Of a stretch of DNA of 64,000 bases, positions 1-9,090 are shown one piece after another. The translations under genes were made by a program, and so were the position numbers. This DNA is from Aliarcobacter vitoriensis (lineage in GTDB: Bacteria > Campylobacterota > Campylobacteria > Campylobacterales > Arcobacteraceae). The stretch is taken from NCBI RefSeq assembly GCF_003316695.1, contig NZ_PDKB01000009.1:1-64000 (forward strand), given 5' to 3'. The notes under the pieces are model-generated. The model had not been told where the DNA came from. It ran no database searches and saw only the letters and a list, made by a program, of their open reading frames with translations. Within the stretch, counting starts at the first letter, position 1; the number at the start of each line of letters is the position of its first letter.

Positions 1-2171
1 GGGGGGGTACGGTATTAGATAGTTTAAATAGTGTACTAAATCCAAATGAATTAAAAGCTATTCAAGAAGATGGTGTAATATATATAATAGAAAAACCAAA
101 ATATCAAAACTTTGGTAATACTACTGTTTTAGATGAAATTTCTGTCTCTAGTTCTAATTATAAAAATGGAAGTGCTGAATCAGGATACCTTGTAGAAGAA
201 ACATCAGCAATTGGTATTTGGAATGAAAGAAAACTACAAGACACTCCATACTCAATGAGTATAATCTCAAAAGACTTAATTGAAAATGTTCAAGCTAAAG
301 ATATGAATCAGATTTTTAAGATGAATCCTACTACGCAAGAAACAAAAAATTCACTTGTTGGTTGGGGAGATAATGAATGGGCTACTATGCGTGGTTTTAA
401 AGTTAAGACACCTATTGTAAATGGTATTCCATATTCAAGTAATCATGCTAGTAGTATTATGATGCAAGATATAGAAAGAGTTGAAATCATTAGTGGGGCA
501 ACTGGGTTTTTATATGGTGGTGGAAGAGTTGGCGGAGCAGTTAATTATATAACTAAAAAATCAACAACAGAAGACTTAAAAAATATCTCAATAGGTACTT
601 ATGGTAATAAATCATACTATGGAACTATAGATTTAGGTGGACAATTTGATGAAGATAATACTTTTGGATATAGAATAAATGCTTTATATCAAAATGGAGA
701 GTTACCTGATACTTCTGAAAAAGAGCAAAAAGCTATAAGTTTAGTATTTGATTGGAAACCAACAGATAATTTCTATACTGATTTAAAATATGCGTATAGA
801 GATGTATTTACTAAAGGTACTGGATTTTATGTTGATTCTAGTTCAGATAGAAAAAGTATTAAAAATAATAAAAAATATAGCCCAGATTGGATAGATGGAG
901 AAACAAAATCAAATAAAATTGAAAATAATATAAATTGGAATATCAATGATATTTTTACTTTAAGAACAAATCTATTTTATGAAAAGATGGAAGCTAGACA
1001 AGATTGGGCATTAGTTACATATCAAAATAATATTGTTATATCTAATCCTCGAACTTTTTTTTCTAAACAATCTTGGTACGAAACAAAAAATTATGGTGCA
1101 AATATTTACTTAGATGCTAGTTTTGATACTGGAAGTATTAGCCATACATTAACAACTGGATACTCTTTAAGTTCAAGTAAAAATTCTAGACCATCTGATG
1201 CTTGGGCTGATTATATACCGAGTAATAATATGAGTCTAAATGACTTCAAAAATTTATCAGAACCTGATGATTCCCTTTGGACTAATCCAACTGTTGGAAC
1301 ACAACCACTTAAACCGTTTTCAAAAGAACAATATAAGAATATTTTAATCGGTGATGATATAGTTTTCAATGAGCAATGGAGTTCATTAGTAGGAGTAAAC
1401 TATGCAACAGCTATAAATAAAAGCTATACTGCAAATACAAAATATGATGAGTCTGTATTAACTCCTACTTTATCACTTATTTATAAACCATTTGAAAATT
1501 TAACAACTTATATAACATATATAGAAAGCTTGGAAGCTGGAGAGATTGTTGGAAGTTGGTATCAAAATGAAGGAGATATTTTAGATCCATATAAAAGTAA
1601 ACAGTATGAAGTTGGAGCAAAATATAGTATATTAGATGATAAAGCTTTACTTACAGCTTCACTTTTTAGGATAGAAAAAGTAAATAGTTATGAAGATAAT
1701 ACAACACCAAAACGAACTTTAACTCAAGATGGAGAAGCTATTCATCAAGGTTTTGAGCTTGGAATCACTGGAAAAGTAACTGATAATCTGACACTTATTG
1801 CTGGTGGAACTTTAATGGATCTAAGTGTAGAAAAACATAGTAATAAAACTATTGAAGGTAAAAAACCAACAGAAGTTGCTACAAAAATGGCAAAAATATT
1901 TGCAGAGTATCAAATACCATATATAGATGGTTTAGCAATAAGTGGCGGAGCTTACTATACTGGAAAGAGATATTATGATAGTGCAAATACAGCTATTATG
2001 CCATCATATACACTTTATGATGCAGGTTTAAGATATAAAACAAAATTTGGACAATATCCAACAACTTTTAACCTAAATATACAAAATTTAACTGATGAAG
2101 CTTATTGGGCAGAGGGAACTATGCTTGGAGATCCAAGAAGTATTGCATTCTCTATGAAAATGGAGTTTTAA
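1..2171 (+). CDS. TonB-dependent siderophore receptor, 5' end missing
   Basis: The reading frame is open from base 3 and runs into the first ATG at 255 without a stop, so this is the 3' part of a longer gene and 255 is not the true start. Bases 3-105 encode the end of an STN (secretin/TonB short N-terminal) domain (GTVLDSLNSVL, then DGVIYIIEKP). A plug domain follows, with DTPYSMSIISKDLI and RVEIISGATGFLYG, then a beta-barrel ending in the terminal phenylalanine typical of outer-membrane proteins. An STN domain means the receptor probably signals to an anti-sigma factor, whose gene would lie outside the window. The ligand is probably a ferric siderophore, but it cannot be named. Confidence 0.93.
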   Translation, partial: GGTVLDSLNSVLNPNELKAIQEDGVIYIIEKPKYQNFGNTTVLDEISVSSSNYKNGSAESGYLVEETSAIGIWNERKLQDTPYSMSIISKDLIENVQAKDMNQIFKMNPTTQETKNSLVGWGDNEWATMRGFKVKTPIVNGIPYSSNHASSIMMQDIERVEIISGATGFLYGGGRVGGAVNYITKKSTTEDLKNISIGTYGNKSYYGTIDLGGQFDEDNTFGYRINALYQNGELPDTSEKEQKAISLVFDWKPTDNFYTDLKYAYRDVFTKGTGFYVDSSSDRKSIKNNKKYSPDWIDGETKSNKIENNINWNINDIFTLRTNLFYEKMEARQDWALVTYQNNIVISNPRTFFSKQSWYETKNYGANIYLDASFDTGSISHTLTTGYSLSSSKNSRPSDAWADYIPSNNMSLNDFKNLSEPDDSLWTNPTVGTQPLKPFSKEQYKNILIGDDIVFNEQWSSLVGVNYATAINKSYTANTKYDESVLTPTLSLIYKPFENLTTYITYIESLEAGEIVGSWYQNEGDILDPYKSKQYEVGAKYSILDDKALLTASLFRIEKVNSYEDNTTPKRTLTQDGEAIHQGFELGITGKVTDNLTLIAGGTLMDLSVEKHSNKTIEGKKPTEVATKMAKIFAEYQIPYIDGLAISGGAYYTGKRYYDSANTAIMPSYTLYDAGLRYKTKFGQYPTTFNLNIQNLTDEAYWAEGTMLGDPRSIAFSMKMEF

Positions 2172-2185
2172 GAATATTTAAAAAT

Positions 2186-2320
2186 AAAGAGAGTTTTTTA
2201 CTCTCTTTGTGCTTTTAAGCATGGGTTTCAAAGTATTTTTATTTAGTTTTTGATTAAAATTTCGATACAAAAAATATACTTTCCTTTTGTACTTTGGAAC
2301 TCATACTTAAGGGTATAAAT
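2186..2320. repeat. Structured receptor-associated repeat, copy 1
   Basis: Begins 14 bases after the receptor stop codon. It opens with a hairpin (AAAGAGAG, 7-base loop, CTCTCTTT at 2186-2208). A second, larger inverted repeat follows: GCATGGGTTTCAAAGTA at 2219-2235 pairs with GTACTTTGGAACTCATAC near 2289-2306. Exact blocks shared with copy 2 (40599-40729) include GATTAAAATTTCGAT and AACTCATACTTAA. The first hairpin could end receptor transcription. The function of the rest is unknown. Confidence 0.8.
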
Positions 2321-2578
2321 AAAATCTTACAAAATATAAATATTTATTTATATAAGCTCAAATTTCTTACTGATATTTACTTCTCTTGTAATATTCACAA
2401 TTTCAAAAAGGGAACTACTGACATTTTGTTTATTTAATTTTTATATATCTATAGAACTCTTATACCATTTTAAAGAAAGTTTAATAAAATCTTAGATATT
2501 ATTCCCGTTCGAAAAATAGCAAATAGTATGAAAATTATCCCAACTTTGTGCTTATAGAATAAATTAGAGGAAGAAAAG
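2321..2578. other. Intergenic region upstream of rplU
   Basis: No ORF or RNA gene could be supported. The region is AT-rich and should carry the promoter of the rplU-rpmA-obgE-proB-fmt run; a TATTAT-like -10 lies near 2497-2502. A good ribosome binding site (AGAGGAAG) lies just before the rplU ATG. Confidence 0.5.
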
Positions 2579-2896
2579 ATGTACGCAATTATCAAATGTG
2601 GTGGAAAACAGTATAAAGTATCAGAAGGTGATATCTTAGATATTGATTATACTGGTAAAGCTGCACAAGAAACGTTAGAAATCACTGATGTAATCGCTGT
2701 AAATAATGGTGAATTAAAAACTGGTGATGCAGTTGCAAAAGCAAAAGTAGAAGCAGTTGTAGTTTTAGATGGAACAGGTGTAAATAGAGCTAAAAAAGTT
2801 GTAATTTACAAAAAAAGAAGAAGAAAAGATTCTAAATTAAAAAGAGGTTTTAGAAAAAGCTTCACAAAAATTAGAATTACAAAAATAGCTGCGTAA
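2579..2896 (+). CDS. rplU: 50S ribosomal protein L21
   Basis: The protein has 105 residues, the usual size for bacterial L21, which binds 23S rRNA and contacts L20 in the large subunit. It starts MYAIIKCGGKQYKVSEGD, the family signature, and ends in a very basic C-terminal tail (KKRRRKDSKLKRGFRKSF) that contacts rRNA. AGAGGAAG lies 5-12 bases upstream of the ATG. It is followed after 26 bases by rpmA, the standard pairing, so both proteins are made from one transcript. Confidence 0.98.
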   Translation: MYAIIKCGGKQYKVSEGDILDIDYTGKAAQETLEITDVIAVNNGELKTGDAVAKAKVEAVVVLDGTGVNRAKKVVIYKKRRRKDSKLKRGFRKSFTKIRITKIAA

Positions 2897-2922
2897 GCTA
2901 AAATAGATTAAGGAGAAACAAA

Positions 2923-3180
2923 ATGGCTCACAAAAAAGGTCAGGGAAGTACTCAGAATAATAGAGATTCAGCTGGAAGAAGACTTGGTGTTAAAAAATTT
3001 GGTGGTGAAGTTGTAAAAGCTGGAAATATCATCATTAGACAAAGAGGAACAAGAGTTCACTTAGGTAGCAATGTTGGTATGGGAAAAGATCATACAATAT
3101 ACTCTTTAATTGATGGTGTAGTTAAATTTGAAATTAAAGATAAAAATAGAAAAAAAGTTTCAGTTTACGCTGCTTCGTAA
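2923..3180 (+). CDS. rpmA: 50S ribosomal protein L27
   Basis: The protein has 85 residues and begins [16 protein letters not shown], the L27 N-terminus that reaches towards the peptidyl transferase centre. There is no N-terminal extension of the kind that Firmicutes cleave off. A ribosome binding site (AAGGAG) precedes the ATG. A strong terminator follows at 3204-3240, so much transcription of the rplU-rpmA pair should end before obgE. Confidence 0.98.
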   Translation: MAHKKGQGSTQNNRDSAGRRLGVKKFGGEVVKAGNIIIRQRGTRVHLGSNVGMGKDHTIYSLIDGVVKFEIKDKNRKKVSVYAAS

Positions 3181-3203
3181 TTCTGAAATTTAATCTGTTT
3201 ATT

Positions 3204-3240
3204 AAAGGGTGTATGCTTTTTGCATCACCCTTTTTTTATT
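3204..3240 (+). terminator. Rho-independent terminator after rpmA
   Basis: AAAGGGTG-T-ATGC pairs with GCATCACCCTTT around a short T-rich loop, with one bulged T, and runs straight into a T tract. This is the classic shape of an intrinsic terminator for rplU-rpmA. Confidence 0.85.
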
Positions 3241-3307
3241 TGTAAAATATAATAACTATTGAAAAGTTAAAATATTTTAGTTTTTTAATATTTATTTAGG
3301 AAAATGT

Positions 3308-4393
3308 ATGTTTATAGATAGTGCAAAATTTAGTGTAAGTTCTGGAAAAGGTGGGCAAGGATGTGCATCTTTTAGAAGAGAAAAATTTATTGTCCAAGGT
3401 GGACCAGATGGTGGAGATGGTGGAAAAGGTGGAGATGTTTACTTTTTGGTAGATAACAATACAGATACTCTATCTTTCTATAAAGGAAGAAGAGTATTTA
3501 AATCTGATAAAGGGAAACCAGGACTTGGTAGACAAAAAACTGGAAAATCTGGAGAACCTTTAGTTTTGATAGTACCTCCAGGAACACAGGTAATTGATGA
3601 TGATACAGATGAGGTATTATTTGATTTACTTGAGAATGGAGAAAAGATTTTATTCTTAGAAGGTGGAAAAGGTGGGCTTGGAAATGTACACTTTAAAAAC
3701 TCAAGAAATCAACGACCAACATATTTTCAACCAGGACTTCCAGGAATTACAAAAAATATTAGGTTAGAGCTAAAGCTTATTGCTGATGTTGGGCTTGTTG
3801 GTTATCCTAATGTTGGAAAATCTACTTTAATATCAGTAACATCAAATGCAACTCCTGAAATAGCAAACTATGAATTTACAACACTTACTCCAAAATTAGG
3901 AGTTGTAAGTGTTGGTGATTATAATTCTTTTGTTATGGCAGATATTCCTGGAATTATTGATGGTGCTAGTGATGGTAAAGGACTTGGATTAGAATTTTTA
4001 AGACATATAGAAAGAACAAAAACTTTACTTTTTGTAATTGATGTTGCAAATTATAGAACAATGATTGATCAATATAATGTTTTAAAAGAAGAGCTTGTGA
4101 AATTTTCTGATGAGTTATCAAAAAGAAATTTTGCAATTGTTTTAAGTAAAATTGATGGGTACTATGGTGAAGATTTAGCTAAAGATGTTGAAGATTTTAT
4201 GAAAGCTATAAATTTAGAAAAATCTGATAAAAATGAGTTTAAATTTGATGATAATCTACCATATTTTGTACAAGATTTAGTTTATTCAAAATTTGATGAT
4301 AGTAAACCATATTTTGTATTACCAATTTCATCATTAAACAAAACAAATATAAGCTCACTTAAATATGCACTTTATGGTATGCTAGGAAAATAG
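3308..4393 (+). CDS. obgE: GTPase Obg/CgtA
   Basis: The protein has 361 residues. It is an essential ribosome-associated GTPase that acts in late 50S assembly and the stringent response. The N-terminal Obg fold (about 1-155) is glycine-rich, with repeated GGxGGxGG motifs such as [12 protein letters not shown]. The G domain follows, with a P-loop GYPNVGKST, a [10 protein letters not shown]3 motif and a G4 motif of SKID in place of the usual NKxD. There is no C-terminal OCT extension. It sits between rpmA and proB, as in Campylobacter jejuni, and the stop lies 2 bases before the proB ATG. Confidence 0.97.
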   Translation: MFIDSAKFSVSSGKGGQGCASFRREKFIVQGGPDGGDGGKGGDVYFLVDNNTDTLSFYKGRRVFKSDKGKPGLGRQKTGKSGEPLVLIVPPGTQVIDDDTDEVLFDLLENGEKILFLEGGKGGLGNVHFKNSRNQRPTYFQPGLPGITKNIRLELKLIADVGLVGYPNVGKSTLISVTSNATPEIANYEFTTLTPKLGVVSVGDYNSFVMADIPGIIDGASDGKGLGLEFLRHIERTKTLLFVIDVANYRTMIDQYNVLKEELVKFSDELSKRNFAIVLSKIDGYYGEDLAKDVEDFMKAINLEKSDKNEFKFDDNLPYFVQDLVYSKFDDSKPYFVLPISSLNKTNISSLKYALYGMLGK

Positions 4394-4395
4394 AA

Positions 4396-5160
4396 ATGAA
4401 GAGATTAGTTATTAAAGTTGGGACTGCTGTTTTAACTCAAGATGGTGAACTAGCTTATGATAGAATGAAAAATCTTGTAAAGTTAATAGCAAAGCTTAAA
4501 AACGAAAAAAAATTAGAAGTTATTTTGGTTTCTTCTGGGGCTGTTGGCGCTGGATATACTTCTTTAAAATTAGAAAAAACTATTTTGAATAAGCAAGTAC
4601 TGGCATCTATTGGGCAACCAAAGTTGATGAAAACTTACCAAGAAATGTTTGAAGAATATGATATTACAATTGCTCAAATGCTTTTTGTTGCAAATGATTT
4701 TGATTCAAGAAAAAGTTCAAAAAATTTAAAAATAGTTGCAAGTACACTTTTAGAGAATGATATTTTACCAATAGTAAATGAAAATGATATTTTATCTCCA
4801 GAAATTTTAATAGGGGATAATGACCAAATGGCTGCTTATGTAGCATATTATTTTAAAGCTGATATGTTAGCTATTTTAACAGATATTGATGGATATTATG
4901 ATAAAAATCCAAGAGAATTTAGTGATGCAAAACTTCAAAAAGTGGTTACTGAAATTTCTATAGCTGAATTAGAAAAAACTCCTAGTGCAAACTCAAAATT
5001 TGCAACAGGTGGGATTGTTACGAAACTAAAAGCTGCTGATTTTTTAATGCAAAAAAATATTCCTATGTATTTAACTAGTGGTTTTGATTTGACAAATGCT
5101 TATGATTTTTTAGTTGATGGAAATCATAAAAGTGGAACAATTTTTAAAAACAAAAATTAA
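4396..5160 (+). CDS. proB: Glutamate 5-kinase
   Basis: The protein has 254 residues. It phosphorylates glutamate in the first step of proline synthesis. The amino-acid-kinase fold is complete: KVGTAVLT near the N-terminus, VSSGAVGAG, NENDILS and GGIVTKLKAAD. The PUA domain present in E. coli ProB (367 residues) is absent; this short form is normal in Campylobacterota. It starts 2 bases after the obgE stop, indicating translational coupling. No proA gene is visible in the window. Confidence 0.95.
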   Translation: MKRLVIKVGTAVLTQDGELAYDRMKNLVKLIAKLKNEKKLEVILVSSGAVGAGYTSLKLEKTILNKQVLASIGQPKLMKTYQEMFEEYDITIAQMLFVANDFDSRKSSKNLKIVASTLLENDILPIVNENDILSPEILIGDNDQMAAYVAYYFKADMLAILTDIDGYYDKNPREFSDAKLQKVVTEISIAELEKTPSANSKFATGGIVTKLKAADFLMQKNIPMYLTSGFDLTNAYDFLVDGNHKSGTIFKNKN

Positions 5161-5169
5161 GGATTTTCA

Positions 5170-6087
5170 GTGAAAAAGATTTTATTTATGGGAACGCCAG
5201 AATACGCAACGACAATTTTGAAAGAACTTTTAGATAGTTCTTATGAAGTTGTAGGACTTTTCACTCAACCTGATAAACCAGTAGGTAGAAAACAACTCTT
5301 AACACCACCACATATAAAACAATTTTGTATTGAAAATAGTATAAATATTCCTATTTTTCAACCAAATAAATTAAAAGATAATCTTGCAGCTTATATTGCT
5401 ATAAAGGAGTTAAATCCTGATTTTATAGTAGTTGCTGCATATGGTCAAATATTACCTAAAGAGATTTTAAATTTAGCTCCTTGTATAAATTTACATGCTT
5501 CACTTTTACCAAAATATAGAGGTGCAAGTCCTATTCAAGAATCACTTTTAAATGATGATTATTTTACAGGTGTTACCTCTATGCTTATGGAAGAGGGACT
5601 TGATAGTGGAGATATCTTAGCTTTACAATATCTAAAAATTACTCCTACTATGGAAGTAACTGAAGCTTTTGATAAATTATCTTTAATAGCAGCAAAACTT
5701 ACAATTACAACTTTAGATAATTTTGAAAAGATTAAACCAATAAAACAAAATGAAAGTGAAGTGAGTTTTTGTAGAAAAATCAAAAAAGATGATGGCTTAG
5801 TTGATTTTAGCGATGCAAAAAAACTATTTTTTAAATATAAAGCTTATTCTTTTTGGCCTGGTATTTTTTTAGAATCTGAATTAAAATTAAAAGATATTGA
5901 ACTTATTGAAGAAAATTCACAAAATCAATCAGGAAAAATTTTAGAAATTTCAAAAGACTTTATTGTTATAGCTTGTATAAATGGTAGTTTAAAAATAAAA
6001 ACTTTACAAGCTCCATCAAAAAAAGCTATATGTTCAGCTGATTTTGTAAGAGGACAAAGACTTGAGATTGGAGATATTTTAGCGTAA
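5170..6087 (+). CDS. fmt: Methionyl-tRNA formyltransferase
   Basis: The protein has 305 residues. It formylates initiator Met-tRNA using 10-formyl-tetrahydrofolate. The start is GTG at 5170, preceded by AAGGA; the first residues KKILFMGTPEYA are the family N-terminus, so no later start fits. The catalytic segment HASLLPKYRGASPIQ matches the family motif. A C-terminal tRNA-binding domain follows. It ends in a palindrome shared with the convergent transporter gene. In C. jejuni the next gene is birA; here birA lies about 7.4 kb away. Confidence 0.97.
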   Translation: MKKILFMGTPEYATTILKELLDSSYEVVGLFTQPDKPVGRKQLLTPPHIKQFCIENSINIPIFQPNKLKDNLAAYIAIKELNPDFIVVAAYGQILPKEILNLAPCINLHASLLPKYRGASPIQESLLNDDYFTGVTSMLMEEGLDSGDILALQYLKITPTMEVTEAFDKLSLIAAKLTITTLDNFEKIKPIKQNESEVSFCRKIKKDDGLVDFSDAKKLFFKYKAYSFWPGIFLESELKLKDIELIEENSQNQSGKILEISKDFIVIACINGSLKIKTLQAPSKKAICSADFVRGQRLEIGDILA

Positions 6088-6100
6088 ATTTTACGCTAAA
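6078..6100. terminator. Bidirectional terminator of two convergent genes
   Basis: TTTAGCGTAAA and TTTACGCTAAA form an almost loop-free palindrome that contains the stop codons of both fmt (6085-6087) and the AEC transporter (6091-6093 on the other strand). Both proteins end Leu-Ala-stop because they read the same arm. Confidence 0.7.
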
Positions 6101-6984
6101 TATTGGACAAATAATGTAATTGTAAATAAGCTTACAATTACTCCTAATACTAAAGAATTAATAGCAATTTTTTCATCTAACCCGCCTTTTATAGCTAAAA
6201 CAGCAGCCATTGTCATAGGTGGCATGGCAACTTCTATTATTGTAACTTTTACCCAAGTATCATCAACTCCATAAAAATATTTAAAAGTAAAAAGTACTAT
6301 GATAGGTACAAGTACCATTTTTAAAATAACAGCTGTTGTCACAATATGAAATTTTGAAAATATATATTTTAATTCTAATTTCATTCCAATAGCAATCATA
6401 GCAATAGGAACTAACGTTGAACCTAAATTTTCTGCTGTATATATTAAAAATTTTGGAACTTCAAAATTTTTTGAAAATATTGTTAAAAAAAACATTATCA
6501 TTGGTGGAAATAAAAATATTGATTTTGATATATCTATAACAGAGTTTCTTCTTCCACTTCCCCAAGTAATTATAAATACACCGACAGATACTAATAATAA
6601 AAATGAACCAAAAATATCATAAATTAATCCATATATTATGAAATCTTGCCCATAAAAAGCATCAATATATGATAAACCAATAAATGAAGTATTCCCAAAT
6701 GTTGCCATAATCATAAAAGTAGCAAGATGTATTCTATTTAATCTTAAAAGTTTTCCTATTAAATATGAAAGTAAAAGGTTAAATAAGATAATTCCTATAA
6801 ACATAAAAATCAAAGCTATAATTTTAGAATCTATATTTAACGGGTATATTTTTGAAAATACTATTGCTGGTAATGAAAAATATATAATAAAGTCTACAAG
6901 TTGTTTTGAGTTGTCTTGAAAAATTATTTTGAATAAATAGCCTATTAATAGAAATATTGCTATTGGTAAAACAGGATCTAACAT
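6091..6984 (-). CDS. AEC-family (auxin efflux carrier type) transporter
   Basis: The protein has 297 residues and is almost wholly hydrophobic, with about ten predicted membrane segments in two halves around the motif NTSFIGLSY. The second half holds AMIAIGMKLE and EVAMPPMTMA, both typical of the AEC (auxin efflux carrier) permease family. Bacterial members move malate, malonate or other organic acids; the substrate here cannot be told from sequence. It runs convergent to fmt and is separated from the downstream iron operon by a hairpin, so it is probably transcribed alone. Confidence 0.88.
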   Translation of the reverse strand: MLDPVLPIAIFLLIGYLFKIIFQDNSKQLVDFIIYFSLPAIVFSKIYPLNIDSKIIALIFMFIGIILFNLLLSYLIGKLLRLNRIHLATFMIMATFGNTSFIGLSYIDAFYGQDFIIYGLIYDIFGSFLLLVSVGVFIITWGSGRRNSVIDISKSIFLFPPMIMFFLTIFSKNFEVPKFLIYTAENLGSTLVPIAMIAIGMKLELKYIFSKFHIVTTAVILKMVLVPIIVLFTFKYFYGVDDTWVKVTIIEVAMPPMTMAAVLAIKGGLDEKIAINSLVLGVIVSLFTITLFVQYLA

Positions 6985-7006
6985 ACTTTAAGCCTTTTTT
7001 TAATAA

Positions 7007-7037
7007 AGCTAAGATTATAATTAATATAATCTTAGCT
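7007..7037 (-). terminator. Terminator of the iron operon
   Basis: A perfect 13-base-pair stem (AGCTAAGATTATA with TATAATCTTAGCT) and a 5-base loop lie just after the stop of the cytochrome c peroxidase gene, the last gene of the minus-strand operon. It also insulates the operon from the AEC transporter gene. Confidence 0.75.
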
Positions 7038-7058
7038 AAAGCTTGAAATTAGTTAAAT

Positions 7059-8186
7059 TTATTTTTCATTCTCTTCTAAAAGATGTTCATATTTTTTATC
7101 TGTAAGAAGTTTCATAAATGCAACCAAAGCATCAACTTTTCTATCTGTGAGTTTTATTGCTTTTAGTTCGTTTAAAGATATTGTATCTTTCACTTCTGGT
7201 TCATCCCAATTTTTACCTGTTTCTTTATTTATAGTTCTATCTTTATTGTTGTATTTATCATAGAACTCAACAACAGTTTTTAAATCTTTAAAAATACCGT
7301 TATGCATATATGGAGCAGTTATTGCTACGTTTCTTAATGTTGGAGTTTTATGTTTACCTTTTTGATTTATATCATCTATTTGTGGATGAGCTAAAAGTCC
7401 ATCATCTATTGCAGTAACACCATTTTTAGCTCTCAACTCATAATTTATTGGAGTTCCAATATTATGATATTCATAGTTTGTAAAAGTTTCACCTGCTTTA
7501 TCCTCACCCTTTAAAACATGGCAATTTGCACAAGAGTTATTATTATTTGAGAAGAATATAGATTTTCCTAAATCTTCAAGTGGAGTTAAATCATATTCTC
7601 CTTTTAAATATCTATCATATTTTGAATCAAAAGGCGAAAATTCTTCTGTTCTTTCATAACTTGCAATTGCAATTGTCATAGCTTCATAAGCTTTATCATT
7701 ATCTTTGAAAATTTCATTTCCAAATAAATTTTTGAAAGTATCAATATAAAAACTATTTTCTTTGATTCTATCTACTACTTCTTTTTTGCTAGACATTCCC
7801 ATTTCTATCGGGTTTAGAGGTGGTCCTCCAGCTTGTCCTTCTAGGTCTGTTTCTCTTCCATCCCAAAATTGTCCACCTGTATAAAAACCTTTTTTCTCAT
7901 TTAAGTGAAATTTTGGAGAAAATTTAGCATACATAGCTGTTGGTGCTTGTCTATCTCCTAAAGATTTCCCATCATCTCCTAAAGAAGCCATTTTTGAAAT
8001 ACCGTTATCTCTGTTATCTGTAAAAGCATATTCTGGATTATGACAGGTAGCACAACTTTGTGTTCTGTTTTTTGATAAATTTGTATCAAAGAATAGTGCT
8101 CTTCCTAATTCATCTTTTGATAAATTAGAAGCACTAAGATTTGTTAATATTAAGCTTATTGGTAAAATTAGTTTTAATATTTTCAT
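7059..8186 (-). CDS. Di-haem cytochrome c peroxidase (CCP/MauG family)
   Basis: The protein has 375 residues with a Sec signal peptide (hydrophobic residues 4-18), so it is periplasmic. Two c-type haem sites are visible: CATCH at 45-49 and CANCH at 220-224. Further family motifs are FWDGRETDLEGQAGGPP and a haem-ligand region near TPTLRNVAITAPYMHNG. Classical CCPs reduce hydrogen peroxide with cytochrome c electrons; MauG-like relatives oxidise other proteins. The gene overlaps the upstream sterol-desaturase-like gene by 53 bases and is last in the iron operon, so it may protect Fe(II) handling from peroxide or oxidise a partner (inference). Confidence 0.92.
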   Translation of the reverse strand: MKILKLILPISLILTNLSASNLSKDELGRALFFDTNLSKNRTQSCATCHNPEYAFTDNRDNGISKMASLGDDGKSLGDRQAPTAMYAKFSPKFHLNEKKGFYTGGQFWDGRETDLEGQAGGPPLNPIEMGMSSKKEVVDRIKENSFYIDTFKNLFGNEIFKDNDKAYEAMTIAIASYERTEEFSPFDSKYDRYLKGEYDLTPLEDLGKSIFFSNNNNSCANCHVLKGEDKAGETFTNYEYHNIGTPINYELRAKNGVTAIDDGLLAHPQIDDINQKGKHKTPTLRNVAITAPYMHNGIFKDLKTVVEFYDKYNNKDRTINKETGKNWDEPEVKDTISLNELKAIKLTDRKVDALVAFMKLLTDKKYEHLLEENEK

Positions 8187-9087
8187 AAAATTTCCCTTTT
8201 TTTATTAAATTTACAAATGGTCGGAAATATAAATCTTTTATAGTTAAATATTCGCTCATTTGATTTTTCCTTATACCAAATTTTAAGACTTTGACATCTT
8301 TTGAAATTTTAAGTGTACCAAATATTCTATCCCAAATTGCTATATATCCACCATAATTTTTATCAAAATGTTTTTTGTCATGGTGAATTTGGTGTTGTTT
8401 TGGAGATAAAAACCATTTTTCCACAAAAGAGAAATATGCAAAAGGAACATGAGAATGTCTTAAATTTGATCCAAATATTGAAAATATAAATAGAAATATG
8501 TTTACACCAAAAATCATATAAAGATTTATTTTTGCACCAAAAAAATAGATAAAAATACCAGTTATAAAACCAACACTCAGTGAATATCTAAGTCCAAACA
8601 AAAAATTTTCAACAAAATGTACTCTATAAAATGTTATTGGAGTTAAAACTCTTGCACTATGATGTACTTTGTGAAATTCCCATAAAAAAGGAATAGTATG
8701 TAAGAATCTATGTAACCAATATCTTGTAAAATCACTGAAAACAAAAATAGATATTGTATATAGAAGTACAATATGTGAGTATGAGAATATAGCATTTTCA
8801 AAATACCCAAAATTTTGATATAAAAATTTATTAGTACTTAGTGCAACACTTTTTGCACTAAATACTAATGGAACAACAAGTAAAATATTTACAATATTTG
8901 CTAATATAAAATAGTAATAATCAAGTCTTGCACTTGGATGTAGCCATAATTTTGAAGATAATATTAGTTTACTACTTTTTTTTGTATAGTAAAAATATAC
9001 TATTGCTAAAATAATAGAGCTAACAATATACAACCAAAAGACTCTTTTATTTGGATTTATCACAAAATCTAATGCAAGATATTCCAA
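8134..9087 (-). CDS. Sterol desaturase / fatty acid hydroxylase family protein
   Basis: The protein has 317 residues and is an integral membrane di-iron enzyme with about five membrane segments. The three histidine clusters of the family are present: HRFLH, HKVHH and HQIHH. The family hydroxylates or desaturates lipids using iron and oxygen; the bacterial substrate is unknown here and need not be a sterol. The start lies 3 bases after the second imelysin gene and the 3' end overlaps the peroxidase gene by 53 bases, so it belongs firmly to the iron operon. That is an unexpected place for a lipid-modifying enzyme. Confidence 0.88.
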   Translation of the reverse strand: MEYLALDFVINPNKRVFWLYIVSSIILAIVYFYYTKKSSKLILSSKLWLHPSARLDYYYFILANIVNILLVVPLVFSAKSVALSTNKFLYQNFGYFENAIFSYSHIVLLYTISIFVFSDFTRYWLHRFLHTIPFLWEFHKVHHSARVLTPITFYRVHFVENFLFGLRYSLSVGFITGIFIYFFGAKINLYMIFGVNIFLFIFSIFGSNLRHSHVPFAYFSFVEKWFLSPKQHQIHHDKKHFDKNYGGYIAIWDRIFGTLKISKDVKVLKFGIRKNQMSEYLTIKDLYFRPFVNLIKKGKFYENIKTNFTNKLNINKS

Positions 9088-9090
9088 TTT

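Noticed and set aside
2186-2320. Short minus-strand ORFs inside both repeat copies, with similar starts (ATGAGT...AAGGAAAGTATATTT)
   Set aside because: They are only 16 and 21 codons long and fall out of step after the shared KESIF part because of an insertion or deletion between the copies, so coding is not conserved. Hairpin conservation explains the similarity better.
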